Origin: Tabrizicola caldifontis
Lineage (GTDB): Bacteria; Pseudomonadota; Alphaproteobacteria; Rhodobacterales; Rhodobacteraceae
NCBI RefSeq assembly: GCF_004762095.1
Contig: NZ_SIJH01000018.1
Coordinates: 1 to 56,675 of the forward strand
DNA length: 56,675 nucleotides
Reading direction: 5' to 3'
Shown here: piece by piece, positions 8,453 through 17,424 of the stretch
Numbering within the stretch: position 1 is the stretch's first letter
Layout of the letters: every line of letters starts with the position of its first letter
Program-made: the position numbers and the translations under genes
The notes under the pieces: model-generated
Database searches by the model: none
What the model was told of the DNA's origin: nothing
What the model saw: the letters and a program-made list of their open reading frames with translations, nothing else

Positions 8453-9102
8453 TTCTTTCTTTCGCCCAGCACCATCGGCGCAACCAGGTTACGCCGCATG
8501 GCGCGGCTTTCCACGAAGACCCCCGCCACATGCAGGGCGGCCAGGATCAGCAGCAGGTTCGCGGCCACTTCATGTACCTCCTTGGCAGCGTCGGAGAGTT
8601 CCGACTCGTCCTCCTCGCCACCTTCACGGATCAAAGCAGACCAGTCGCCGGATGCAACCGCCGCCTTGTCATTGGCCACCTGCATCGGTGTCGCACCGCC
8701 GGTCATCACCAGACCGGTGGCCGTCACCACCAGCAGCGTGGCCCAGAAGGCATAGGCCATCAGCGCCCCGGCGGGGTTGTGCGAGGGATAGTCGCGAACC
8801 CGCCCCGTCACCAGTTCACGCAGATGTGCCAGCGCCGCCAGGGGGTTCGGCGGGAAAGCCGAGAACCGCGCCTCGTCGGGCCCCACCAGCCCCCAGAGCA
8901 ACCTCAGCACCAGCAAGGCCATGACGATCCAGCCCAGCGTGACATGAGTCACGCTGCCGCCTCGATTCAGAAGGGCATTCGACAGGACCGACACCGCTAT
9001 CCCCCAATGCGTGATGCGCACGACCGGGTCCCAAAGACTGGGCGGTGCATCGCGCCGCCCAGCCGGGATCGCCCCGGGATACGAGCTCCGGGGGGCAGCC
9101 AT
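8449..9102 (-). CDS. Cytochrome b561/Ni-Fe-hydrogenase-type cytochrome b
   Basis: A 217-residue di-heme membrane cytochrome with four transmembrane helices. Candidate heme histidines lie in RITHW (about residue 32), SVTHVTLGW (about 52), KEVHEVAAN and AALHVAGV, matching the b561/HyaC-like family. An acidic loop (GEEDESELSD) precedes helix three/four and is probably periplasmic. These proteins pass electrons between quinones and a periplasmic partner. It is flanked tightly by a PepSY protein gene (stop codon two bases upstream of this start) and by the LuxR-type gene, so the three form one operon. Confidence 0.85.
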   Translation of the reverse strand: MAAPRSSYPGAIPAGRRDAPPSLWDPVVRITHWGIAVSVLSNALLNRGGSVTHVTLGWIVMALLVLRLLWGLVGPDEARFSAFPPNPLAALAHLRELVTGRVRDYPSHNPAGALMAYAFWATLLVVTATGLVMTGGATPMQVANDKAAVASGDWSALIREGGEEDESELSDAAKEVHEVAANLLLILAALHVAGVFVESRAMRRNLVAPMVLGERKK

Positions 9103-9103
9103 C

Positions 9104-9367
9104 TTACTCCTCGCCCGAGATCTTGACGACCTTGCCCGTGGCGGGGTCCAGATAGACCTCCATCATCTTGCCGGTGGCCGTGTCCTTGCACTTGGCCTCG
9201 ATCTTGCCGCCCTCGGCCTCGAACTCGCCCACCATGCAGCCGACCTTCTCCAGCGCGGCCTTTGCGGTTTCGGGATCAGTGCCGATCAGGTCGCCCACGG
9301 CGGGCATCGCCAGCGCCGCCATCGGGGTCAGGACGACCAGAGAGAGGGGGAGGATCAGTTTCTGCAT
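9104..9367 (-). CDS. Secreted PepSY-domain protein
   Basis: An 87-residue exported protein. A signal peptide covers about residues 1-20 (ending AALAM). The rest is a PepSY-like domain: conserved DPETAKAALEKVGC, two cysteines, then YLDPATGKVVKISGEE. The pattern with a helix, three strands and a terminal GKVVKI is characteristic. PepSY proteins are periplasmic or extracellular and often accompany cytochrome b561. The start at MQKLILPLSL gives a proper signal peptide; further upstream residues are rich in Arg and unlikely. First gene of the PepSY-cytochrome b-LuxR operon. Confidence 0.8.
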   Translation of the reverse strand: MQKLILPLSLVVLTPMAALAMPAVGDLIGTDPETAKAALEKVGCMVGEFEAEGGKIEAKCKDTATGKMMEVYLDPATGKVVKISGEE

Positions 9368-9567
9368 CGCGTCTGCCTTTCGGTCTGCCGGGACACCGCG
9401 CCCCGGACGACGCCCACCTGCCCGCCGCCGCCGCCCCAGTCCATCGGCCCGGGGCTTAGGCACCCGTGACTAAGCGGGTGCTGACAGCGAATTTCCGCCG
9501 GAAACCCGGCCCTTGCGCAGCTCTCCGCCAAGGGCGATATCTGTGGCGCAGCCGAAAGGATCCCCAC

Positions 9568-10692
9568 ATGGCATTGCCCGCCAAAGACCAGATCCGTTAC
9601 TGGGGCATCGCCGCGGCGGTCTTCCTGCTGCTGCTGTGGTTCCTGGGTGACGTGCTGCTGCCCTTCATCGTGGGCGGCGCGATCGCCTATTTTCTTGACC
9701 CCATCGCCGACCGGCTGGAGCGTCTGGGCCTGGGGCGTGCAGCCGCGACCACGCTGATCTCGCTGATTGCGCTGCTCCTCGTGATCCTGCTGGTGCTGGC
9801 CGTCATACCCACATTGGTCAACCAGCTGACCGCGTTGGTGAACGCCGCCCCCGACATCGCCCGACGCCTGCAGGGCTTCCTGCTGGAACGGTTCCCCGAT
9901 CTGGCCGACTCGACCTCGGCCATCCGGCAGACCCTGGCCGAGATCGGCATGGCGATCCAGTCGCGCGGTGGTCAACTGGTGCAAGGCGTAGTGAGCGGCG
10001 CGCTCGGCTTCATCTCGGTCGTGGTCTTCATCGTGGTTGTGCCGGTCGTGGCCTTCTATCTGCTGCTGGACTGGGACCGGATGGTGGCCCGGATCGATTC
10101 GATGCTGCCACTTGACCACGCACCCACGATCCGCCGCCTGGCCAGCGAGATCGACACGGTGCTTGCGGGGTTCGTGCGGGGGCAGGTCTCGGTCTGCCTT
10201 GCGCTTGGCACGTTCTATGCCGTGGCGCTGATGCTGGCCGGTCTGCAGTTCGGCCTTGTCGTAGGCGCCATAGCCGGGGCGATCACCTTCATTCCCTATG
10301 TCGGCTCGATCGTCGGCGGGGTTCTGGCCGTGGGGCTGGCACTGTTCCAGTTCTGGGGGGACTGGGTGCAGATCGCTATCATCGCGGCGATCTTCGCCGC
10401 CGGACAGTTCATCGAGGGCAACATCCTGACGCCCAAGCTGGTGGGCAAGTCGGTCGGATTGCACCCGGTCTGGCTTCTTTTCGCGCTGTCGGCCTTCGGC
10501 TCGGTCTTCGGCTTCGTCGGCATGCTGGTGGCCGTGCCGGTCGCCGCAGCCATCGGCGTACTGACCCGCTTCGGAATCGAGCAATACCGTGCAAGTCTGC
10601 TGTACCGCGGCGCCTCGGCCCTTGCCGACAGTACGCCGCCGGCTCCGCGCGCAAGACGCAGCCGAAAGGCTTCGGGTGGGGACGCCACTTGA
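9568..10692 (+). CDS. AI-2E/PerM family membrane protein
   Basis: A 374-residue polytopic membrane protein of the AI-2E transporter (PerM/TqsA) family. It has hydrophobic segments near both ends with a soluble helical region between about 80 and 140, and the family pattern PVVAFYLLLDWDRM in the middle followed by IPYVGSIVGGV and IEGNILTPKLVGK. Function in this family ranges from export of signals to ion antiport; no substrate is inferred. The ATG at 9568 is preceded by AAAGGA eight bases upstream. It overlaps the following hda gene by TTGA, so the two are coupled. Confidence 0.85.
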   Translation: MALPAKDQIRYWGIAAAVFLLLLWFLGDVLLPFIVGGAIAYFLDPIADRLERLGLGRAAATTLISLIALLLVILLVLAVIPTLVNQLTALVNAAPDIARRLQGFLLERFPDLADSTSAIRQTLAEIGMAIQSRGGQLVQGVVSGALGFISVVVFIVVVPVVAFYLLLDWDRMVARIDSMLPLDHAPTIRRLASEIDTVLAGFVRGQVSVCLALGTFYAVALMLAGLQFGLVVGAIAGAITFIPYVGSIVGGVLAVGLALFQFWGDWVQIAIIAAIFAAGQFIEGNILTPKLVGKSVGLHPVWLLFALSAFGSVFGFVGMLVAVPVAAAIGVLTRFGIEQYRASLLYRGASALADSTPPAPRARRSRKASGGDAT

Positions 10693-11372
10693 TCCGCCAG
10701 CTGGCCTTTGACCTGCCCGGGCGCGAGGCGATGACCCGGGCCGATTTCCTCGTCGCGCCGTCGAACGCGCTGGCCTTGCACAGCATCGACAGCTGGCGCG
10801 ACTGGCCCGGGCGCAAGCTGATGCTCGTCGGGCCCGAGGGTGCGGGCAAGACGCATCTTGTCACGATCTGGGCGGCGATGACCGGCGGGCTGATCCTGCC
10901 GGCGGCCGAGCTTGCCGGTGCCGACCTTTCCGCCTTCGCAGGGCGCTGCGTGGCGGTCGAGGATGCCGACCGCCCCGGCCTTGCCGAAACCGCGTTGTTC
11001 CATCTGCACAACATCGTCACGACCGGCGGCGCACTTCTGGTGACGGCGCGCACTCCGCCACGCGACTGGGGGCTTGAGCTGCCCGATCTGCTCAGCCGGA
11101 TGCAGGCCGCCGCAGTGGCGCATATCGAAGGTCCGGACGACGCTCTTCTGTCGGCGGTTCTGGTCAAGCTTTTCTCCGACCGGCAGGTTTCGGTGCCTGC
11201 GAACCTCATCCCCTATCTGGTGGCGCGCATGCCCCGGTCGATCGGCGCGGCACGGGCGCTGGTCGCGGCCCTGGACGCAGCCGCGCTGTCCCGCGGGCGC
11301 CCGATCACCCGCGCGCTGGCTGCCGAACTGCTTGGCGGCGAAGGCCCCGACGATCTGCCGGACATGTCCTGA
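10689..11372 (+). CDS. hdaA: DnaA-related regulatory protein HdaA
   Basis: A 227-residue DnaA-like protein lacking the DNA-binding domain IV. The order is an N-terminal DUF-like segment (RQLAFDLP is a clamp-binding type motif), an AAA+ P-loop GPEGAGKTH (48-56), a weak Walker B (CVAVEDADRP), and a C-terminal lid. Hda-type proteins bind the sliding clamp and hydrolyse DnaA-ATP to DnaA-ADP, limiting re-initiation of replication. The start codon is TTG, inside the stop of the upstream perM-like gene (TTGA). This adjacency is common in alphaproteobacteria. The clamp-binding motif near residues 3-9 supports this start. Confidence 0.83.
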   Translation: MIRQLAFDLPGREAMTRADFLVAPSNALALHSIDSWRDWPGRKLMLVGPEGAGKTHLVTIWAAMTGGLILPAAELAGADLSAFAGRCVAVEDADRPGLAETALFHLHNIVTTGGALLVTARTPPRDWGLELPDLLSRMQAAAVAHIEGPDDALLSAVLVKLFSDRQVSVPANLIPYLVARMPRSIGAARALVAALDAAALSRGRPITRALAAELLGGEGPDDLPDMS

Positions 11373-11676
11373 TCCGGGCGCGACCGCAGGTCCGGGGCTC
11401 AGGATCAACGCCCGCTGGAAGCGACGGAAGGAAGGCGGATGGAACGTCCGGTACAGGCCGGAAATTCCGGCGATTGACACAGCGTTCCCGATCGCTTCGG
11501 GTGCGCCCCTCCTTACCGAAGCTTCGCACGCCGCTGCTGGTTTCGTCTTTCCCTTATCCGACTGCCTGTTCCTCGTGCCATGGGCCCGGTCGCCCGCCGC
11601 TGCCCCGCTGGACAGGCGAAGGCGCCGATGAAAGACTGTCATCGTTCCGTCACCAACCGCGCGGCATAAGCCAGCC
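11373..11676. other. Intergenic region between hdaA and ppk1
   Basis: About 300 bases without a recognised gene. Both strands have short open frames but none with family features or a good start. Its one clear signal is a Pho-box-like repeat at the very end, listed separately. The first part is GC-rich and weakly repetitive; I see no terminator with a T run after hdaA. Confidence 0.5.
11636..11653 (+). promoter_or_regulatory. Pho-box-like site upstream of ppk1
   Basis: CTGTCATCGTTCCGTCAC has two 7-base direct repeats (CTGTCAT and CCGTCAC) separated by four bases, the classical PhoB-box arrangement. It lies 23 bases upstream of the ppk1 start. If PhoB replaces the -35 contact as usual, a CATAAG-like -10 near 11664 would give a start site close to the ATG and a very short or absent leader. 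Confidence 0.6.
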
Positions 11677-13881
11677 ATGACCCAGGCCGATTTCCTAACG
11701 TCCCCCTTTCCCGCACCGGTCGAGCTTCCCTTTGCGGAAACCGCCGGGCCGGGGCGGTTCTTCAATCGCGAACTCAGCTGGCTCGCCTTCAACTGGCGGG
11801 TGCTGGAAGAGGCCGCGAACCCCGCCGTGCCGCTTCTGGAACAGCTGCGCTTCCTGTCGATCTCGGCCACCAACCTGGACGAATTCTACACCGTGCGCGT
11901 CGCCGGCCTGCGGGCACTGGTCAGGAACGGCAACGCCACGCTTTCGGAAGACGGCCGCAGCCCGGCTGAACAGCTGCAGCTGATCAACGCCGACGCCCGC
12001 CGCCTGATGCAGGCCCAGCAAAGCACCTTCAACCGCCTGCGCAAGGCAATGGAGGCGGAAGGCATCAGTATCCTCAGCCGTTCGAAACTGACAGCGCGCG
12101 ACCTGAAGCATCTGGAAAATCATTTTCTGCACAATGTCTTCCCGGTTCTGTCGCCACTTGCGATCGACCCGGCACACCCCTTCCCCTTCATCCCCAACAC
12201 CGGCTTTTCGCTGGCGCTGGAGCTTGAACGCGTCACCGATCGCCGTCCGCTGAAGGCGCTTCTGCCGATTCCGCAGCAGATCGCGCGCTTCGTTCCCCTG
12301 CCGGGCAAGGAGGGCGAGCATCGCTTCCTTCCGCTGGAGGAACTGCTGCTTCTGCACCTCAACATGCTTTTCCCCGGCTATACCGACCGCGGGCACTGCA
12401 CCTTCCGTGTCCTGCGCGACAGCGATCTGGAAGTGGAGGACGAGGCCGAGGATCTGGTCCGCGAATTCGAGACCGCGCTGAAACGTCGCCGCCGGGGCGA
12501 GGTGATCCGGCTGAAACTGTCCGCGGGCGCACCCGAGGAATTGCGCGCGCTGATCATGGAGGAACTGGGCGTCACCGAGGACGAGGTGGTCGAGGTCAAG
12601 GGTCTGCTGGGCGTGGCCGACCTGAAGGAGTTGATCCTTCCCAGCCGGAAGGATCTGATGTGGCCCCCCTTCTCCCCCCGAGTGCCCGAACGGGTGCAGG
12701 ACCACGACGGCGACATGTTCGCCGCCATCCGGCAGAAGGACATGCTGCTGCATCACCCCTACGAGACGTTCGACATGGTGATCCGCTTCCTGGAACAGGC
12801 GGCGCGGGATCCGAACGTGCTGGCCATCAAGCAGACGCTTTATCGCACCTCATGGGACAGCCCGATCGTCTCGGCGCTGTGCGAGGCGGCCGAGAACGGC
12901 AAGTCGGTCACAGCGCTGGTCGAACTGAAGGCGCGGTTCGACGAGGCCGCGAACATCCGCCAGTCGCGACGGCTGGAACGCGCGGGCGCCCATGTCGTTT
13001 ATGGCTTCGTCAACTACAAGACCCATGCCAAGATCAGCACGGTCGTGCGGCGCGAAGGTGACCAACTGGTGACCTACACGCATTACGGCACCGGCAATTA
13101 CCATCCGATCACCGCGCGCATCTACACCGATCTGTCTTTCTTCACCTGCGACCCGGCGCTGGGGCGCGATGCGACCAAGGTCTTCAACTATCTGTCGGGC
13201 TATGTGCAACCCGAGGGCCTTGAAAACCTTGCGATTTCGCCGATCACCCTGAAGCCGCGCCTGTTGGAGCTGATCGCGGCCGAGGCCGAGCACGCGCGCG
13301 CCGGACGACCGGCGGAAATCTGGGCCAAGATGAATGCCCTGATCGAGCCCGACGTGATCGACGCCCTCTATTCGGCCAGTCAGGCTGGCGTGAGGATCAG
13401 CCTCGTCATTCGCGGCATCTGCGGGCTGCGTCCCGGCGTGAAGGGGCTTTCGGAAAACATCCGGGTAAAGTCCATCGTCGGACGGTTTCTTGAACATTCG
13501 CGCATCGTCTGCTTTGGAAACGGCTACGGTCTGCCGGCCAGGAAGGCGCGAGTGTTCTTCTCGTCGGCCGACTGGATGGGCCGCAACCTGCTGCGCCGGG
13601 TGGAAACCCTGGTCGAGGCGCTGAACCCGACGGTGAAGAACCAGATCCTGACCCAGATCATGGCCGCGAACCTACGCGACGAGGCGCAAAGCTGGGTTCT
13701 GGCGCCTGACGGAAGCTATTCACGCGATCTCAACCCCGCAGACGGACAGTTGTTCAGCTGCCACCAGTTCTTCATGGAAAATCCTTCGCTGTCCGGCCGC
13801 GGCACTGCCGGGGCCAAGGATGCGCCTCGGCTGATCTCGATCAAGGACGACGAAGCCGGTGGGGCGGCCGCGGCGCACTGA
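11677..13881 (+). CDS. ppk1: Polyphosphate kinase 1
   Basis: A 734-residue PPK1, the usual length, which polymerises the terminal phosphate of ATP into inorganic polyphosphate and can run in reverse. The N-terminal domain contains [19 protein letters not shown], the family signature. The autophosphorylated histidine is His450 in KTHAKIS, and the second conserved histidine is His607 in LEHSRI, matching the E. coli His435/His592 pair. It is followed after 160 bases by ppx on the same strand, so synthesis and degradation of polyphosphate are encoded together. A Pho-box-like sequence precedes it. Confidence 0.96.
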   Translation: MTQADFLTSPFPAPVELPFAETAGPGRFFNRELSWLAFNWRVLEEAANPAVPLLEQLRFLSISATNLDEFYTVRVAGLRALVRNGNATLSEDGRSPAEQLQLINADARRLMQAQQSTFNRLRKAMEAEGISILSRSKLTARDLKHLENHFLHNVFPVLSPLAIDPAHPFPFIPNTGFSLALELERVTDRRPLKALLPIPQQIARFVPLPGKEGEHRFLPLEELLLLHLNMLFPGYTDRGHCTFRVLRDSDLEVEDEAEDLVREFETALKRRRRGEVIRLKLSAGAPEELRALIMEELGVTEDEVVEVKGLLGVADLKELILPSRKDLMWPPFSPRVPERVQDHDGDMFAAIRQKDMLLHHPYETFDMVIRFLEQAARDPNVLAIKQTLYRTSWDSPIVSALCEAAENGKSVTALVELKARFDEAANIRQSRRLERAGAHVVYGFVNYKTHAKISTVVRREGDQLVTYTHYGTGNYHPITARIYTDLSFFTCDPALGRDATKVFNYLSGYVQPEGLENLAISPITLKPRLLELIAAEAEHARAGRPAEIWAKMNALIEPDVIDALYSASQAGVRISLVIRGICGLRPGVKGLSENIRVKSIVGRFLEHSRIVCFGNGYGLPARKARVFFSSADWMGRNLLRRVETLVEALNPTVKNQILTQIMAANLRDEAQSWVLAPDGSYSRDLNPADGQLFSCHQFFMENPSLSGRGTAGAKDAPRLISIKDDEAGGAAAAH

Positions 13882-14041
13882 TCGCGAAGTCAAGGTTTGT
13901 CGGGTGACATCGCCACTTCTCGTGGCGACCTCCGAAGCAAGGGCGCAGTCGGGTGACCATGGGCTGCGCTTGGGGGAGCACGGTTGACCCCACCGGACGT
14001 GGCCGGCACCATGGCCACACGAAGACCCGGGGGATTCTGTG

Positions 14042-15592
14042 ATGGCTGACGGCACCGCGCCCTTGAACGAGGACGAAGACGAAGGCCCGTTCGGCAAGCC
14101 CCTTTTCGATGACCCATCGGCCCGCGCCCTGTCGCGGGTGGGCGTCATCGACGTCGGTTCGAACTCGGTCCGCATGGTGGTGTTCGACGGCGCGGCGCGT
14201 TCGCCTGCCTATTTCTACAACGAAAAGATCATGTGCGGCCTGGGCAAGGGCCTGGCGGAAACAGGCCGGCTGAACCCGCAGGGCCGTGTCCGGGCCTTGG
14301 CTGCGCTGAAGCGATTTGCGCTGCTGGCCGAAGGCATGCAGATCGAACCTTTGACCGTGGTCGCCACCGCAGCCACGCGCGAGGCCGAGGATGGCCCCGA
14401 ATTCCAGGCCGAGGTCACCCGCCAAACCGGCCTGAAGCTGCATGTCATCGACGGCGACGAAGAGGCGCGACTTTCGGCGCAGGGCGTGCTGTTGGGCTGG
14501 CCGGACGCCAAGGGGATCGTCTGCGATATCGGCGGCAACTCGATGGAACTGGCCCGGATCGGCGATGGCCGAGTGGGCAAGCGCATCTCGACGCCGCTTG
14601 GCCCATTTCGTCTGCAACAGGTGTCTCAGGACACGAAGAAGCGTCGCGCCCATATTGCCAAGGTTCTGAAAGAGGCGCAGTCGGTGATGAAGTCGGCCGG
14701 AGAACGCATCTATCTGGTCGGCGGCAGCTGGCGGGTCATCGCGCGCCTTGACATGGAGAGGCGGAATTATCCCCTGACCGTCCTGCACGAATACCGGATG
14801 ACGCCCAAGGGGTTGACCGACACGCTCGACTGGCTTTCGGTTGCCGACCTGGCGGTTCTGCGCGGCCGCACGGGAACCAGCGCCGAACGGATGGAACTTG
14901 TGCCCCTCGCCTGCGAGGTGCTGCGCGAAATCATCAGACAGTTCCACCCGGCCGAGATCGACGTTTCGGCCTATGGCATCCGTGAGGGGCTGCTTTACGA
15001 ACACATGCCCGAGAAACTGCGTGCACGCGACCCCTTGATCGAGGCCGCGCGCATGGCCGAGATGGTTCAGGCCCGGATCCCCGGCTTCGGCAAGAAGCTG
15101 TATGAATTCCTGCTGCCGCTTTTCCCCGACGCGCCGAAGGAAAGGCTGCGCCTGGTCAAGGCCGCCTGCCTGCTGCATGACACCACCTGGCGCGCACACC
15201 CTGATTTTCGGGCCGAGGCCTGCTTCGACAACGCCACCCGTGCGAACCTTGGCGGGCTCGACCATCCGGGCCGGGTCTTCCTGGGCCTTGCGCTTCTGCA
15301 CCGCTACAAGAACAGCCGCTCTGGCTCGCGGCTGGAACCGATGTTCCGGCTTTTGTCCGAGGACGAGATTCAGGCGGCAGAGGTTCTGGGAAAGGCGATG
15401 CGCTTCGGCGCCATGTTCTCGGTCGGCGATCCGGCAAAGGCGGGGCGGCTCAGCTGGCAACCGAAGAAGCGGGTGCTGGGCCTCGAACTGACCCCAGCGG
15501 GCGAGGGACTGTTCGGCGAGGTCGCTCAGGCGCGCTTCCAGTCGCTAGCCCTGGCACTGAAGGCAGAAACCCGCGTAACAAGGGCAGCCTGA
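14042..15592 (+). CDS. ppx: Exopolyphosphatase / Ppx-GppA phosphatase
   Basis: A 516-residue Ppx/GppA enzyme with the ASKHA ATPase fold. Strand-loop VIDVGSNSVRMVVFD (about 36-50) binds phosphate, CDIGGNSMEL (about 161-170) is the second phosphate motif, and an HD-like helical C-terminal half follows, with HD visible in CLLHDTTW. It removes terminal phosphates from polyphosphate or converts pppGpp to ppGpp. The ATG at 14042 was preferred over the GTG one codon earlier. Its stop codon overlaps the ATG of the next gene, so it heads or continues a plus-strand operon after ppk1. Confidence 0.93.
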   Translation: MADGTAPLNEDEDEGPFGKPLFDDPSARALSRVGVIDVGSNSVRMVVFDGAARSPAYFYNEKIMCGLGKGLAETGRLNPQGRVRALAALKRFALLAEGMQIEPLTVVATAATREAEDGPEFQAEVTRQTGLKLHVIDGDEEARLSAQGVLLGWPDAKGIVCDIGGNSMELARIGDGRVGKRISTPLGPFRLQQVSQDTKKRRAHIAKVLKEAQSVMKSAGERIYLVGGSWRVIARLDMERRNYPLTVLHEYRMTPKGLTDTLDWLSVADLAVLRGRTGTSAERMELVPLACEVLREIIRQFHPAEIDVSAYGIREGLLYEHMPEKLRARDPLIEAARMAEMVQARIPGFGKKLYEFLLPLFPDAPKERLRLVKAACLLHDTTWRAHPDFRAEACFDNATRANLGGLDHPGRVFLGLALLHRYKNSRSGSRLEPMFRLLSEDEIQAAEVLGKAMRFGAMFSVGDPAKAGRLSWQPKKRVLGLELTPAGEGLFGEVAQARFQSLALALKAETRVTRAA

Positions 15593-16200
15593 TGCTGCGT
15601 CTGGACCATGTCGCAGTCTCTGCCGAACGGCTGGAGGATGGGGCGGCCGCGGTGCAGGCAGCACTTGGCGTGCCCATGACAGGCGGCGGCACGCACCCGG
15701 CGATGGGCACGCACAACCGGCTGCTGTCGCTGGGCGACCTGTATCTGGAAGTCATCGCCATCGATCCCGAGGCCCCAGCCCCGGACCGACCGCGATGGTT
15801 CGACCTTGACCGCTTTTCCGGCCCGCCCCGTCTGACGAACTGGATCGTGGCCTGCGATGACATGGAGGCTGCGTTGCGCCATGGGCCACCCGGCTGGGGG
15901 TTGCCCATGCAACTGGCGCGGGGCGACTACCGCTGGCAGATGGCCGTGCCGGAAAGCGGACGGCTTCCCTTTGACAACTTTTTCCCGGCTCTGATCCGTT
16001 GGCAGGGCATGCTGCACCCCGCCCCTGCCCTGCCCGACCACGGTCTGCGGCTGGCACGGCTGGAGGTCAGCCATCCCGATGCCCGGGCCCTGCGCGCAGC
16101 TCTCCCGACGCTGACCGATCCGCGGGTTGCAATCGGCGTCGGGCCGCCCGCCCTGCGCGCGGTCATTGATACGCCGAACGGCCCGCGGACCCTGACATGA
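15592..16200 (+). CDS. VOC-family (glyoxalase-like) protein
   Basis: A 202-residue protein of the glyoxalase-like (VOC) superfamily. It opens with LRLDHVAVSAERLEDG, a typical beta-alpha start with the first metal-ligand histidine, and then GGGTHPAMGTHNRLLSLGDLYLEVIAIDP, the second. The C-terminal half contains a weaker copy of the motif. No substrate can be named. It overlaps ppx by one base (TGATG) and overlaps the following acetyltransferase by four, so all are in one transcript. Confidence 0.8.
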   Translation: MLRLDHVAVSAERLEDGAAAVQAALGVPMTGGGTHPAMGTHNRLLSLGDLYLEVIAIDPEAPAPDRPRWFDLDRFSGPPRLTNWIVACDDMEAALRHGPPGWGLPMQLARGDYRWQMAVPESGRLPFDNFFPALIRWQGMLHPAPALPDHGLRLARLEVSHPDARALRAALPTLTDPRVAIGVGPPALRAVIDTPNGPRTLT

Positions 16201-16679
16201 TACGCCGCGCCACCTCTAGCGATGCCAGCGCGATCGCCGCGCTCTGGAACCCGTATATCCGCGGCACACTCGTCACCTTCAATTCGGCAGAGAAGTCCGC
16301 CGACGAGGTTGCAAGGATGATCGCCGATCGGGATGCCGCGGGCCATGCGACCTTTGTTGCTGCGGACAGCGAAATCCTGGGCTTTGCCTCCTACGCCCAG
16401 TTCCGGGGCGGGATCGGCTATGCCACCTGCATGGAACACACCGTGCTTCTGGCACCGCAAGCCCGGGGCCGGGGCCTGGGCTCTGCCCTTCTGACAACGG
16501 TCTGTGACCATGCACGCGCGGCCGGCGCGCACCAGATGATCGCCGGCGTCTCGGCCGAGAACCCCGATGGCTTTGCTTTCCACGCCCGTCTTGGCTTTGC
16601 CGAGATCGCCCGGGTGCGCGAGGCGGGCCGCAAGTTCGGCCGTTTCATCGACCTTGTGCTGATGCAGAAATTCCTCTGA
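16197..16679 (+). CDS. GNAT N-acetyltransferase, phosphinothricin-acetyltransferase-like
   Basis: A 160-residue acetyltransferase of the Pat/MddA type. It begins MIRRATSSDASAIAALWNPY, then has the acetyl-CoA pyrophosphate loop LAPQARGRGLGSALLTTV (about 85-105; Q-A-R-G-R-G-L-G), and ends with the NPDGFAFHARLGFAEIARVREAGRK region usual for this group. Relatives acetylate phosphinothricin, methionine derivatives or other amines; this one is unassigned. It is coupled to the VOC gene upstream by an ATGA overlap. Confidence 0.82.
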   Translation: MIRRATSSDASAIAALWNPYIRGTLVTFNSAEKSADEVARMIADRDAAGHATFVAADSEILGFASYAQFRGGIGYATCMEHTVLLAPQARGRGLGSALLTTVCDHARAAGAHQMIAGVSAENPDGFAFHARLGFAEIARVREAGRKFGRFIDLVLMQKFL

Positions 16680-16710
16680 CAAGCCACGCGCACAGGGATA
16701 GACTGTCCCC

Positions 16711-17424
16711 ATGTCGATCTGGACCCGAATTGCTGAAGCCCTGTCCGCCCTTGCCGGGGGCGAGCCCCTGTCGGTGGTCTTCGACCGGCTGCGCGGTGCA
16801 TCCGCGCCCGAGCAGTCGGTCGGTTTCACCATCGCCGTCCTGGCCCTGGGTGCCAAGATGGCCAAGGCAGACGGCACCGTGACACGCGACGAAGTCACCG
16901 CCTTCCGCCGCATCTTCACCTTCCCGGAAGGCGAAGAAGCCCACGCCGCGCGCGTCTTCAACCTGGCGCGGCAGGACGTTGCGGGCTTCGACGCCTATGC
17001 CCGCAAGATCGCCCGCCTTTTCAACCCCGAAGGCCGCCGGATCTGCGCCGATGACCACCATGTGCTTGTGGACATTCTCGAGGCGCTCTTTCAGATCGCC
17101 ATAGCCGACGGCTCCTATCACCCCGGCGAGGACGCCTTCCTGCGCCATGTGGCCGAGGAATTCGGCCTTGACGAAGCCTGCTTCCGCATCGTCCGTTCGC
17201 GCCTGGTGGATGGTGCCCCGCGCGACCCCTATGATGTGCTTGGACTGCCGCACGGCGCCTCGAAGGCCGAGGCGCGCCGCGCCTGGAAGCAGCTGGTCCG
17301 CGATACCCACCCCGATGTGATGAACGCACGCGGCGTTCCGCCCGAGGCCCTCAAGCTTGCTGAACGCCGTCTGCAACTGATCAATGAGGCCTGGCGCCAG
17401 ATTTCGGCGCGCGAGGCGGCATGA
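16711..17424 (+). CDS. DjlA-like chaperone: TerB-type domain plus DnaJ domain
   Basis: A 237-residue co-chaperone with a TerB-like all-helical domain (about 30-140; GAKMAKADGTVTRDEV and QIAIADGSYHPGEDAF are the two repeated acidic motifs) and a C-terminal J domain (about 170-235; DPYDVLGLPHGASKAEARRA) with the catalytic HPD triplet at His200. J domains activate the ATPase of DnaK. Unlike E. coli DjlA there is no obvious N-terminal membrane anchor. It overlaps the next gene by four bases. Confidence 0.88.
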   Translation: MSIWTRIAEALSALAGGEPLSVVFDRLRGASAPEQSVGFTIAVLALGAKMAKADGTVTRDEVTAFRRIFTFPEGEEAHAARVFNLARQDVAGFDAYARKIARLFNPEGRRICADDHHVLVDILEALFQIAIADGSYHPGEDAFLRHVAEEFGLDEACFRIVRSRLVDGAPRDPYDVLGLPHGASKAEARRAWKQLVRDTHPDVMNARGVPPEALKLAERRLQLINEAWRQISAREAA

